Shown: positions 36,050 to 46,939 of the stretch, in pieces
Layout: each line of letters opens with the position of its first letter
Numbering within the stretch: position 1 is the stretch's first letter
The notes under the pieces: generated by a model
Told to the model about the DNA's origin: nothing
The model's database searches: none
What the model saw: only the letters and a program-made list of their open reading frames with translations
Translations under genes and position numbers: made by a program
Origin: Welwitschia mirabilis
Taxonomy: Eukaryota > Gnetophyta > Gnetopsida > Welwitschiales
Direction of reading: 5' to 3'
Assembly: GCA_051453625.1 (NCBI GenBank)
Contig: JBOZIK010000001.1
Span: 212,185,561 to 212,245,796 of the forward strand
DNA: 60,236 bases

Positions 36050-38140
36050 TAGACTTCTTCCTTTTATGGTAATTTCTAACTAACCATTGCACATATTATT
36101 TTTGGAGATGCTCTCAAAATTTCTAATTTCCTTTTTATCCTCTAGATTTGTATTTAATCTTTAGTCTTATACAATATTGAAATGCTTTATTAAGAGAAAT
36201 ATATAAGATCTTACGAAATGCAGTTATTCAATTCTAGGTTCAAGTTGAAAAATTCTATATAAATTGGTAATAATTGATGCAGTACTTGCAACATTGACTT
36301 AAACCTTTTGTAATTATAGCTTTGTTTTCGTTATTTGTTTTGAGTGTATATACTTTATTGCTCTTATACTGTTTTCTTGTAGATTTCTTTATAAATCCAT
36401 TTATCTATATTGATAAAGACCATTTTAAGAATCAAACTCCTTATCACAATGCCACAAAAATTTTTGATTTTATTAAATAATTCTTTTAGAGTTGACATTC
36501 TTGATTGATAGGTACACCCACTAAAATTTTTGCATTTGACATCTTCTAATTTTCAAAAATTTTCCACATAATTTTAATATAAATATTATTAAACAAAAGT
36601 GAGGATCATTGTGTATACTCATATCCTCAGTGCTATTCTAATTTATTATGCCTCCTTTATGTCTCCTTCTATCTCTACTTATAACACAATCAACAAAATT
36701 CTCCGATCTTTTCTATAGGGGAACACTACAAGCAGTAAAGTTTTCAACAGAGTTGTGTGGAATACTTGCTACTATTCCTAACATTTAGGTGATATGGGAA
36801 TTCGTTCTTTAGATTACTAAGGTACTTTATTAGCTTCTAAATGGATAGTCTGATCTTTGGAAGGTGATGAGGCTTGGAAGATTTTATTTTGATAATGGTA
36901 GTATGTGTTCCACCCATTTTTGGCAAGGTATTTATTGGAGTAATGCTATCTTTTCCTATGGTAACTTCAAAGGTGATGGCTCCTATGTCTTCCAGAAAAT
37001 GTTAAAGTCTTAGTACAAACTCAAAAGTTTTCTTCTTTGACAACTAGCAAGTTTAAGTCAGAGCTAGCTAGCCATTCATTCTCCTTGGTGGTCTCCGACC
37101 TTCAAAATTGCAGATAACCCTTTGGCTTATCAGTTTCCTATCAGATTTTGAAGATTGGCTAAAGCATGGCTTCTCCACCTAGGCCAATATGTCATGCAGC
37201 AAGACAGTCATATTAAAATCAATTGATTTCAACTTAAATCTAAATGGAAGGTTCAAAAGTTGGATCTTCCCATTATCGAGCACATAGAAAATTTGGTTAC
37301 TAGAATTGAATGAAAACATAATAGCAAAAATTGGTGGGACAATTCACTCTGGCCCGATGGTAATCATATTACCAAGTTGTCTTTTTCTAAGGCTTGCACT
37401 TGGTTTCAAGGCTTCAGCAGTCTTATAAACAAGTTGAACTCCAAATGACATCTCGATTGGATTGAAGATAAATGGAAAGAATTTTTTAAGGAAGTGTGGA
37501 AGATTAAAACTCAGCCTCTGGTGCCTTATTTATCAAGGTCTTCCTATTGGTCATCGTCTTCAACATTTGGGAGTTGCCCATCCTTTATGCTCTCTATTTC
37601 AAGCTCTAAAAACCTTCTAGCATGTTTTTTGGGATTGTAGTATGGCTCATCAAGTTTGGGATTGGATTGCAAATATCTGCGATCTAAGCACTCTTCTTCA
37701 ATATCCGAATTCCATTTTACTTCAAGATAATCTAGACACCTTTTTTAATTGTGGATGGAACATCCTTGTCCATGAATGTGTGTACTTTATTTGGAAGACT
37801 CGGTAGTGCAACGCCTGGTTCAATAAGGATTCTTTTTATGGCTTTTCCCTTGATATGAAATTCTTTATTCTAACGATAGTGCTCATTCAATATGAAGCTT
37901 CTGAACTTTATAAAAATTATAAACTTCTAAAGATGTATTACAACAAAATCGCTTAAAAAGGCTTGGTGTCTCCTAGTTTTCAGTTTTCATTTGTATCTAT
38001 GTTCTCGTACTCCCATAATCGTTCAAGGGCATGGTTATTTTATATTTTTTATTTGGCCTCTGGTAAAGTGTAATCTTCTGTTCACCACCTTAACAACCTT
38101 GCACTCATGAATGTGCCTTTTTTGTTAAAGAATCAGGAAT
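36050..38140 (+). mobile_element. LINE 3' half (RT end and zf-RVT), decayed
   Basis: Plus strand, in order: HIIFGDALKISNFLFIL (the stretch after the F-A-D-D box of LINE RT; the box itself is lost), IGTPTKIF (Y-L-G-x-P), INKILRSFL (connection helix before F-L-W), VVWNTC, DMGIRSLDY, and LLASKWIV with GDEAWKILF. These are the usual thumb-region strings of plant non-LTR RT. From about 37530 comes IYQGLPIGHRLQHLGVAHPL and HVFWDCSMAHQVWDWI, matching the C-terminal zinc-binding domain (zf-RVT), then a 3' UTR from ~37960. Many stops. The element ends about 145 bp before the zinc-finger start codon. Confidence 0.82.
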
Positions 38141-38284
38141 TCGCCGCAGATTTTTAAAAGCAAAGCCGGAATCTCACTGTACATTCGCTTAGCGTCGGGC
38201 TTAAGAGCCTCCGATAGCAGCACAAAACGCTCTGGACCTCATTTCCAGACGATTTCAGGGTTTTCAATTGAAAATAATTTGACA
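38141..38284 (+). promoter_or_regulatory. 5' leader / promoter of CCCH zinc-finger gene
   Basis: GC and CpG content rise sharply here relative to the LINE on the left (strings such as GCGTCGGGCTTAAGAGCC and CGATAGCAGCACAAAACGC), as in plant 5' leaders. The predicted start codon context is GACAATGG, with A at -3 and G at +4. No convincing TATA box lies in the short space left after the LINE, so transcription may start within or next to LINE 3' sequence. Confidence 0.5.
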
Positions 38285-38360
38285 ATGGAAGAAAACACGC
38301 CGCAGCAGAACCCGACCATCTCAGGCGACTCTTCTTCTGCAGCTAACAAGGACACTGAAG
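38285..38360 (+). CDS. CCCH zinc-finger protein, exon 1
   Basis: Short first coding exon: 25 codons beginning MEENTPQQNPTISGDSSSAA, plus one base (phase 1). It is a polar, Ser/Asn-rich leader as seen before the first zinc finger in plant ZFN-type proteins. There is no good GT donor nearby; the best match is GAAG/GCAAGC, a GC-type donor. Using it, the leftover G joins the AA at the start of exon 2 to give GAA (Glu), and the frame continues without a stop into ENHPERPG. The start is chosen because it is the first ATG after the GC-rich leader and has a favourable context. The link to exon 2 is inferred from phase, strand and family organisation, not from a transcript. Confidence 0.6.
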
Positions 38361-38761
38361 GCAAGCCTATTCTTTACCGTAGTCGTACCTGTTACCCTCT
38401 ACTGCCTTAACTCAATTTCCACAATTCAGTCTGTGGACACTGTTAATTTCGTGAAGTTGATATGTTTGAGTTTATGATCGGATTTTTTGAATGAGCCATG
38501 CCACCATAGAAATGATTCCAAACAATTGAAAAAAAAAAGGCAATATCAATCGAAAAAATCAATTGAAGCTAATGCATTAGACGGACAGATTGGTTTATCT
38601 TAGACGTATGTAATTAAACCACTACATTAAGGATATTATATGTGTTTGAACAATGAGATTCAAACACGGTCCAGCCTGCTGTGAATTTACACCGTTCTTT
38701 AAGAAATATTGCTATCCTAGAATCTAAGCAAGCTTCGAGCGTTTTTTAGGAAAACACGCAA

Positions 38762-38815
38762 GATTCGAACCCGTACTTAGCTGTTTAGTAGCAAGTTTCC
38801 TCACTTAATTTACGA
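38762..38815 (-). repeat. tRNA-like B box, SINE relic (putative)
   Basis: The minus strand contains GGGTTCGAATC (from 38772 to 38762), a perfect Pol III B box. About 35 bp upstream of it TAAGTGAGGAAACTTGC sits where an A box would be, with several mismatches. It does not fold as a full tRNA by eye, so a decayed tRNA-derived SINE is the likelier reading. Confidence 0.4.
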
Positions 38816-39205
38816 GAACCTAAATACAATTTTTATTGGTTTGAAATAAAAGGGGGTACAATTATCTATAGTATATCTTCCCTGTGTATGTCCTCAGTAT
38901 CGTGGTGACTGGAGGCGTAGGATTAGGCTCTTCGTTGACATGGCAGAGTGCCGGTAAGTGGTTGGTTTACCGGCGCAAATCTGAGTGGTTTAAAGCAACC
39001 TGATGTACAGCGGAGGGCCTAAAAGTCGAAGCAGGGGGCAGTGTTGCAGTGGCTTGCAGAGACGTAGGGCAGGGGTTGAATGATGACAAGGATGGTTGTG
39101 TGGGGAAGTGGGTGCAAACAAGCAGGCAGGTGGAGAGGCCTCGGGATAATGAAGGACAAAGGATTAATAGGAGCCTGTAATGGGCTTTGGTGCCTAGGAG
39201 GTGTG

Positions 39206-39260
39206 CCACCACCCCAGTGGTAAAATGCCCTTATGTCAACTGGGTCAATCAAAAGGGAAT
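39206..39260 (+). repeat. tRNA-derived SINE-like head (putative)
   Basis: CCACCACCCCAGTGGTAAAA (39206-39225) resembles the A-box region of plant SINEs, and CTGGGTCAATC (39240-39250) resembles a shortened B box. The spacing is shorter than usual. The sequence just upstream is more GC-rich than the intron average. Confidence 0.35.
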
Positions 39261-39725
39261 GGTTCTATGTTCCATGCCTTAAAGTGAAGGAGCATAGTAG
39301 CTTATCTCACTAATGGTAAAATGCTGTAAGTTGAAATAAGCATTCACAAGGGAGACTTATTCACCATACCTTGAGGTGCAGTCAGACACCAAAGTGACTA
39401 TTGTGGAGTTCGATTTGTTTGTCATCTTATGGGAAGCATCAACAAACAATTCACAGAAGTCACATAAGCTCTGTGGTGCCACTGGTTGTCTAGAATAAAG
39501 TAATGATCGGTACATGGCTTGAATGTACCAAAATGACAATTTACTCATCCATTGTAGAAAGTAATCTAACCATCCATTGTTAAAGTCTTTGTAGTCTTCA
39601 TCTAACAACCCGTCGTAACCTTCATATAAAAATAAGTTTTTTACTCCTTACGCAGCCTTATGCTGTTGGCCATTCTTTGGGTGTGAATACAATATTTGCT
39701 GTTAAAACATAAGAATGAGAAATTG

Positions 39726-40553
39726 NNNNNNNNNNNNNNNNNNNNNNNNNNNNNNNNNNNNNNNNNNNNNNNNNNNNNNNNNNNNNNNNNNNNNNNNNNN
39801 NNNNNNNNNNNNNNNNNNNNNNNNNNNNNNNNNNNNNNNNNNNNNNNNNNNNNNNNNNNNNNNNNNNNNNNNNNNNNNNNNNNNNNNNNNNNNNNNNNNN
39901 NNNNNNNNNNNNNNNNNNNNNNNNNNNNNNNNNNNNNNNNNNNNNNNNNNNNNNNNNNNNNNNNNNNNNNNNNNNNNNNNNNNNNNNNNNNNNNNNNNNN
40001 NNNNNNNNNNNNNNNNNNNNNNNNNNNNNNNNNNNNNNNNNNNNNNNNNNNNNNNNNNNNNNNNNNNNNNNNNNNNNNNNNNNNNNNNNNNNNNNNNNNN
40101 NNNNNNNNNNNNNNNNNNNNNNNNNNNNNNNNNNNNNNNNNNNNNNNNNNNNNNNNNNNNNNNNNNNNNNNNNNNNNNNNNNNNNNNNNNNNNNNNNNNN
40201 NNNNNNNNNNNNNNNNNNNNNNNNNNNNNNNNNNNNNNNNNNNNNNNNNNNNNNNNNNNNNNNNNNNNNNNNNNNNNNNNNNNNNNNNNNNNNNNNNNNN
40301 NNNNNNNNNNNNNNNNNNNNNNNNNNNNNNNNNNNNNNNNNNNNNNNNNNNNNNNNNNNNNNNNNNNNNNNNNNNNNNNNNNNNNNNNNNNNNNNNNNNN
40401 NNNNNNNNNNNNNNNNNNNNNNNNNNNNNNNNNNNNNNNNNNNNNNNNNNNNNNNNNNNNNNNNNNNNNNNNNNNNNNNNNNNNNNNNNNNNNNNNNNNN
40501 NNNNNNNNNNNNNNNNNNNNNNNNNNNNNNNNNNNNNNNNNNNNNNNNNNNNN
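39726..40553. other. assembly gap, 828 N
   Basis: Largest gap in the window, inside intron 1 of the zinc-finger gene. Confidence 0.99.
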
Positions 40554-42199
40554 AAGGTGGTGGTCTTTGGTGTCATCAATTGTTGCCATTGCTATGGCAT
40601 CGTCTGTTCTCTCTTCAGTTTTTTTCATCCTATTGTTGCTTACCCTGCTGAGAAATTCCAATAAATGAGCCACAACTAATGCACAAGTGACATACAAATG
40701 TGGTGTCATTACTATTCCTATGCTTTCTTTGTCCTTCCTATTATTCTTCCCAGCATGCTGCAATTTCTTCCACTGAGGGAGTCCAACAGAGGGACCAGCG
40801 TTAGCATGAGTAGCACATCAAACTCACAGATCACAATCAGGATTTTGGCTATCAGAGGGTTGAGTGGAATGTCAGATTGGCACCAGAATCATATTTTCCA
40901 TAATTTCCATACCTAAATAGTTATCTGTTAGTGGCTACAAGCTAGCAGTCCTTGAGTCTCCTGCTTGATCCATGTGTCCTCAGGAACATGCCTACTACCA
41001 AAACCTTGTGCATCTGTCAATGATATTTCATATTTTATATTCTTTTGTTAAAATACCTGTAGTATGTCCAAAAATTTTGTGTTTTCATCTGATCCATTCA
41101 CACAAGTGTATTGACAACTGTAATTTCAGTATATCAGGTTTGGAAAATGTGGTTCATAAGCAACAGCTAGGCCAAGATGTTATTTAGTTACTTCACAGAT
41201 TACTTGATTCCCTTTACAATCAAGATCACACCCCTTCCTACAAGGCTGCAAACAAGCTTCTAAGCAACTTGTTTAGCTGCAGCACCTGGTGCATTTCCTC
41301 AAGAGTATTGCTATTGAGGTTCAGACTGGAATGTAGCTACTCCACCAGTGGTGTGGATGCTGTAATTGTGATTCCATTTTTCTTCAAAGTTTTGGGCTGT
41401 AATCTTGCAGGATTTACACAGAAGACAGCATACATTGTTGCATGACAAGTGGGGTCTATCAAAGAGTACTGTTTCCACCATTTCTTTGCTCTTCATGTAA
41501 AGGAAGACACCTTCCACTCACTTTTTCAAGGGGATGGGTGATGATGTAATTGTGATTCCATTTTCTTCAAACTTTACTGCTTTCAGCTTTGATTGTTGGA
41601 GGGTGTTTAGTTTAGACTGTTAAAGCCTCATAAAGTATTTGCTTTATTGTATTATATCTAAATCTGACATGGTAAACACTTCTCTTTTTGTGCCCATACT
41701 TCTTTTGAGTCTTCCACAAGCCTTAAAATATTTCCACCCAAGCTCTTCAATATAACATAATTGAGTTATCGCGGCTTGTGGTTGACCAAAATTATGAGAT
41801 GCATGTAGCTCTAATGGAACCTTTAACCATGTCATTCCTAATTCAAATCATGTGTTGCGTCAACAAAAAGACTACATTTTTAAAATCTCTATAGCATTGT
41901 CAAGCCTGTTTGCTTATTAATACGAGTATCATTTGAAATCCATCACTGACACCTCCTGACAGCTTTTGTAATATGTATATGGTTTGTCCAACATTAGTTG
42001 CTTTCAAAAACCTGTCTAATGCAATTCTCATATGTTCATTTGGTTTATTATCAAGCAATTCCTAAACAGATCTCTTTCTGATGATTTTTCTTTTCTTTTA
42101 TTTGCAAAATTTGTATGATACTCTTTAGCAATTTCCTTATATTAACTGTACATTTAGAGCAATAGAGAGAGGGCTTATTATCAATGCAATGTTTGGCAG

Positions 42200-42309
42200 A
42201 AAATCACCCAGAGAGACCAGGTGTTAATGATTGTGTGTATTATATGCGTACTGGGAAGTGTAAATTTGGTATGAACTGCCATTTCAATCATCCTGTCAAT
42301 CAAATGAAG
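42200..42309 (+). CDS. CCCH zinc-finger protein (ZFN type), exon 2
   Basis: 36 codons plus the two bases that complete the split Glu codon. Sequence [20 protein letters not shown] is followed by [16 protein letters not shown]. It contains one exact C-x8-C-x5-C-x3-H finger ([20 protein letters not shown]) in the typical context of plant ZFN/HUA1-like proteins (Y-P-x-R-P-G-x-x-D-C...Y-x-R-T-G...F-N-H-P). Such proteins usually carry five of these fingers and bind RNA or DNA in the nucleus or RNA granules. Acceptor TTTGGCAG/ and donor AAG/GTGAGT are good. An upstream TAG in the same frame at 42163 means the frame cannot simply extend left. The finger residues are all intact, unlike the transposon relics, suggesting a live gene. 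The remaining fingers must lie downstream but were not found. Confidence 0.85.
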
Positions 42310-43360
42310 GTGAGTATATTGATCACTATGTCAGTTTTATACATAGAAAATCATAGATCCATGATATTAATAGGCATCTGTTATCTGACTATAAGGAAGC
42401 ATAGCGTTTAGTAATTTCAAATGTTTATTTAAAAACATGAAGAAACATGCGATAGTTCTAAATTGTGTCTGGCATTATTTAGGTGAGGATAAGTAGAGCA
42501 GGTGATACAGAACACAACATTTTCTTTGTTTGTTTGATTTTTCATTAAAAAATTACCGTTGGTCAAAAATAGAAAAGTTTTCTTAATGTCTTAAATCATG
42601 TGCTGGTGTAAAAAATATTAAGTTTTTGCATTTTTGTTGGAAAATAAATATTACTTGACAACAGAGGTATTTCATAGAGAAAATAGAATGTATTTGAAAA
42701 AAATGGAAAAGAAATAAAGGAATAATAAGTAAGATGGTACATAACCCAACCAGCTTCTACTTTCTAGTACCTAAATAGGCCTTGAAACAGTACCATTGAA
42801 ATTGATATCAGTTTAGTAAATTATTTAATTGATTAATTACACAATTATTGGTTCAGTGTTGATTAATATTTTACAAAATCTTATAGTGTGTTAACTTTTT
42901 AACTACATAAATTGGCTAGTTCTTCCATAGTTAATGGAATTCTATATATCCCCTCTCAATTTATGTTGTCTTTTTAGAGAGTTTCTTGATCCTTATTATG
43001 TTATTCATTCTCGATCACTTCCAACTTTACTCTTGCATGGAACACAGTAAAATAAGGCAAAGGTAAGTTTTTGGTAAATTGATTTGCTGTGTTCAGTTAA
43101 GTTAAACTTGATGCAGATTGGTTAAATAATTCCTGTATTCACACCTTCCTTCGTAGCATCAATGTTTTATCAATGTATTTTAGTTTTTCAGTATGGATTG
43201 AGTTTTGCTCAACACTTAATATTGTGTTGTTGTCATAAAACAAGTGAATGGGAATCCTGACTTTGATACACAGGTTTTCTAAGAGATCTTTGAAGTAGAG
43301 AATTTCTTTGATCATTTTGTCCATGACATGATACTTTGCTTACTTATCAGGCCTTGAAAT
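42310..43360. other. start of intron 2 of CCCH gene, no features
   Basis: Begins with the donor GTGAGTATAT. I find no exon encoding the second finger (expected pattern C-K-Y-Y...G-G-C-K-x-G...C...H) and no transposon motif in this kilobase. Confidence 0.5.
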
Positions 43361-43690
43361 TCTTATGGTTTGAAGCCAAACCTTGTATTAGAATTTTTAA
43401 TGTTGTAAATAGAGGTTAGCCCTTGGTAGTCCATTTGCATGTTGCAATTGAATGTTTAAAATGTAGAGCAAGACTTAGCAGTAAATGAAGAGTGAGATTT
43501 AGGGTTTTTGAGCTTGGGTTGGGTTAAAGACCCTAGCTCTATTTAAATGTCTCGAATCCTTGCCCTTGAGTGTTTTACCACATAAATTAATGCATCTTGT
43601 GGCTTTTCTTGTTTTTCGCTTCCTTGCAATTCTATGCCTCGCCACTATTGTTATTTTTATATGCAAACTTTGATTTTTCATAACAATAGT
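43361..43690 (+). repeat. copia LTR, element B 5' copy
   Basis: Starts TCTTATGGTTTGAAGCCAAA (LTR TG decayed) and aligns by eye with 46041-46400: shared AGCCAAA(C/T)CTT, GTTAGCCCTTGG(T/A)AGTCC, CCCTAGC(T/A)CTATTTAAA and TTGTGGCTTTTCTTG / TTGTAGCTTTTCTTG. A PBS-like TAGTACTCGAGGGTTAGG follows at ~43687, a decayed form of the initiator-Met PBS TGGTATCAGAGC. Orientation plus, as the host gene. Confidence 0.75.
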
Positions 43691-46040
43691 ACTCGAGGGT
43701 TAGGTTTTTTTTGATTTTCAAATTTTAACCATTGGTTGAACAAGAGGGAGTGTAAAGATCTAGAAAAGGAGGATCTAGGCTTCTTTTATTTATTTCCCCC
43801 ACCCTTGTTTGACCTTTAATGGTCCTTAAATAGAGATTAGTATAGATCTCTAAGGATATTTGTTGTGAACTTGGAGGATTTGCAGACTTGCCTAAAGCCA
43901 TGGTTGATTATTTTTCTTTTTGTTGCATATTCATGATTTAGTGGGAGCTATAGATACAAATATAGCTCTTGTTGAAAAGTCTGATGGGAGGCATTAATAT
44001 CTGTGGAAGATGAAAATCATAGAGATTGTTTATGAGAATGAATAAGGTGTTAATCTTTTTGGGAAACCTTTGTCTATGTTTAGTGAGGAATGGTTGAGGC
44101 TAGATCGAAAGCATGGTATTGAAATTCTACGCAATTTAGCAGAATTGGCCAACTTTCTCTGAACTTAAAGTGATGCAAACCGAATTGATTTAGGTTTTTT
44201 TTTAGTGTAAAATGTGCCATTTATTGCAAACTTTTGTAGGTTTGAAAATTGTGCGAATTTGCACAAATTCAGGTATTGAACAATATTTAAAAAGAAGGTA
44301 ATTGTATGGCTATTGCAATTTTATTGGTAAAATTCATTGCAAGAGCTAGATAAGAGGATTTCCACACCTAAAAATTTGATAAATGGTTAATGCTATATTG
44401 TTTTTGAACCTGTGAAACTCTGAATTTTAATGCACTGTAAACATTGAATTTTCTTTGTTTCTTGACTTTGAAAAGTTTGAGGGCCTAAGGTTTTGGATCT
44501 TGCAATGGGAAATTGTGCTGTCAATTCTTTAGAAAAATGTATTCTAAAATTGTCCTGTCGATTCTCTAGAAAAATTGTGCTGTCAACTAACATTTTTGAA
44601 CTTCAAAAACATGTTTGCGTTTATAATTTTGGAAATTAGATAGATAAACAGAATTAGGATGTTATCTAGATCTTTTCACAATCGAATAATCTACATTTTA
44701 GCTATGTGATGGCCATATTAGTGTCTTTTTTTAACGTTTAGAATAATTTTGAATCGATTTTATTCTTTAGAAAAATCATTTTCCTAATTTTTCATGAATT
44801 ATATTGAATTGCCCAATTCTATGCTGAATTTATCTAATTTTTGTCTCAAATATTCTCCTGATTTGAATTGTTGAAGGTGTTAAATTCGATCTTGAATTAC
44901 AACCTAGATACTATGATTACAGGCACTTGGCTTAGTTCAGAGGTGTATCATTGGTATAGTTTTAATAGAGCACCAGGAAGAACATATGATAATAGGGTTA
45001 TTGAAGAAGATGGACATGTGTTTCCAAGCTATGAATGCATATAATTGGATTTGTTTTCATAGAAAGCTTCGTTCAATGGATATGTAAGAATCTAAGAATT
45101 TGTTAGATTTCTTAGCATGATTTGATGCCACAATAATAGATATGGAAGTAATAGGTTAGAAGGTTTTGGGTGGTGAAGGCTTGTTAACCTTGTTGGGTAA
45201 CTTACTAGAAAGCTAGGAACACATAGTAAAAATAATTAATGTTAATACCTTTGGAAATAAGCGCGATGATGATGTTGTTGGTGTTCTCAAGATGGAGGAA
45301 TGAAGACATTCTAAGATTAGTTGATCTTCATTCAGGGTTAAGGACATTATTTATAGGTGGAGGTCAACAGAAGGAAATAAAGTGACAACTAAGTTGTTGG
45401 AAATGCAATAAGACAGGGCACGCAAAAAGAAATTCCTTAGTGTCTAAGCATGATGATGTTTCTTCTAACAAGGTTTAGTCCTTAGGACAATTCAGATTGT
45501 TAACATGGAGGATGATGCTATCATGCATTGATGCTTTTTGAGTTGAATCATAATGTGTCCTCTCTAATCTTGGCATGTTTCTAAGGGGAGTTGTATAGTT
45601 TTTTTTTTTTTTAATGATTTCTTATAGTTTTCTAATAGGTAGACTTAGAAGTTAATGGAAACTGACAACATTGCACTTCTTCTGCATAGCGTTGAAGTTG
45701 CATCAACTTTGTTCTGAAAATTTGATGCAGTATCTCTGTATGCTCAAGGGTTTTTAGAAGGCCTTGGTCCAATGTTGAAAAGAACCATTTGGTGGAAAGC
45801 TTGCAATTCATTACAGCTATAACCTAGCTCTTTTTTTTTACCATGATCTAGAGTAGTTTGGTTGGTTTAGGCATGAATGCTTTAGTGTTGTTGATGGTTG
45901 TTTTAAGAAGGTACCATGGTAGCGAGATGTTTTGTGACATTGGTGATGACTTAATAAGATCCTGGGATGTTGGACATCAGATTGATGTTCTAGCTACTTT
46001 GCATAGATATAGAAGGTAGATTTGTCCTGAATTGGGAGAT
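43691..46040 (+). mobile_element. copia element B internal region, mostly gag
   Basis: Between two related LTRs lies only ~2.35 kb. Recognisable gag pieces: ALVEKSDG then LWKMKII (typical ...F-D-G-x-N-(Y/F)-x-x-W-K), EEWLRLDRKHGIEILRNLAE (43.9-44.15 kb), and a zinc knuckle CWKCNKTGHAKRNS near 45395-45440 where the last Cys is Ser. I see no integrase or RT, so either pol was deleted or this is a non-autonomous, gag-only element. 44160-44900 looks like unrelated AT-rich sequence. The 3' end has the polypurine tract ATTGGGAGAT. Confidence 0.65.
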
Positions 46041-46400
46041 TGTTAGGATTTGGAGCCAAATCTTATATTAAAATTCACTTGTTATGATGTAATGTACTAT
46101 AGAAAAGTTAGCCCTTGGAAGTCCATTTACAAGTAATTAAATGTTAAAGAATAAAGCTAGACATAGAAGTAAATAAAGGGCAATTCGCATTAACAAACCC
46201 TAGCACTATTTAAAAGCTTTAGATCCTTGCAAATTATATAGTGGCAAGTTTATTTGCATGTTAATAGAGATCTTCCTTCTACCATGGATGCTTTCTTCTA
46301 CCTTTGAAGGTTGTGTCATTTAATTCTGTGTCTTGTAGCTTTTCTTGTTTTTTTGCTTTTTTCTTTTTTTAATTTCATGCTTCATGGCTTTTGTTGTTGC
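46041..46400 (+). repeat. copia LTR, element B 3' copy
   Basis: Starts TGTTAGGATTTGGAGCCAAA directly after the purine tract ATTGGGAGAT. Pairs with 43361-43690. Belongs to the same LTR family as 53144, 56621 and 58166 by its 5' end. 46400-46940 downstream holds nothing recognised apart from a repeated TTATATGTCAATCCAAT (about 46600 and 46634). Confidence 0.75.
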
Positions 46401-46939
46401 TGCCATAAACCTAATATTTCGTAATAAAGACTTGGTTGCCTCTAATCAAACTAGGATATTAAAACTTATTGAACTAGAATATTAGAGATTCTTTTGTAAA
46501 TATGGCATAACATGTTCTTGGTCTCTTGTTGTGTAAATCATCAGCCAAGTTTAAGTTAGTATAAGGCTATATGCTACCATTTCCATGGATGACTAACTAT
46601 ATGTCAATCCAATTGTTGAATTATAATTGATTATATGTCAATCCAATCTTCGAATTATCTTTCAGGTATCTAATGACTAGATGAGTTTGTATGTTTATGG
46701 AGAGGATGTTTATCGCATACCGTATCTTTGGTAATCTATTGGTAAAATACCATAATTTGCCGATCAATACTTGAATGACATGGCACCCACCTTCTTGAGT
46801 TTCATTTTATTGGTTAATTTTGGGATTAGGCTCTATGAAAATGGGCTTAACACTTTTCGAGTCAATACTTGAAGTTACATTCGTTGTGCTACTATGGTTA
46901 TCCTGTTCTATTAGTGATACTCATACTTGACAACTTAAA

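Larger units (their letters stand above)
38361..42199 (+). other. intron 1 of CCCH gene (inferred)
   Basis: About 3.8 kb from the GC donor at 38361 to the AG at 42198-42199. It includes an 828-N gap (39726-40553), two tRNA-like promoter relics (38762-38815 and 39206-39260), and a ~35-bp direct repeat (TGTAATTGTGATTCCATTTT at about 41360 and 41545). It has no recognised exon. Minus-strand open stretches at 38967-39252, 39357-39608 and 41311-41517 have no family I recognise. The tract before the acceptor is only weakly pyrimidine-rich. Confidence 0.55.
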
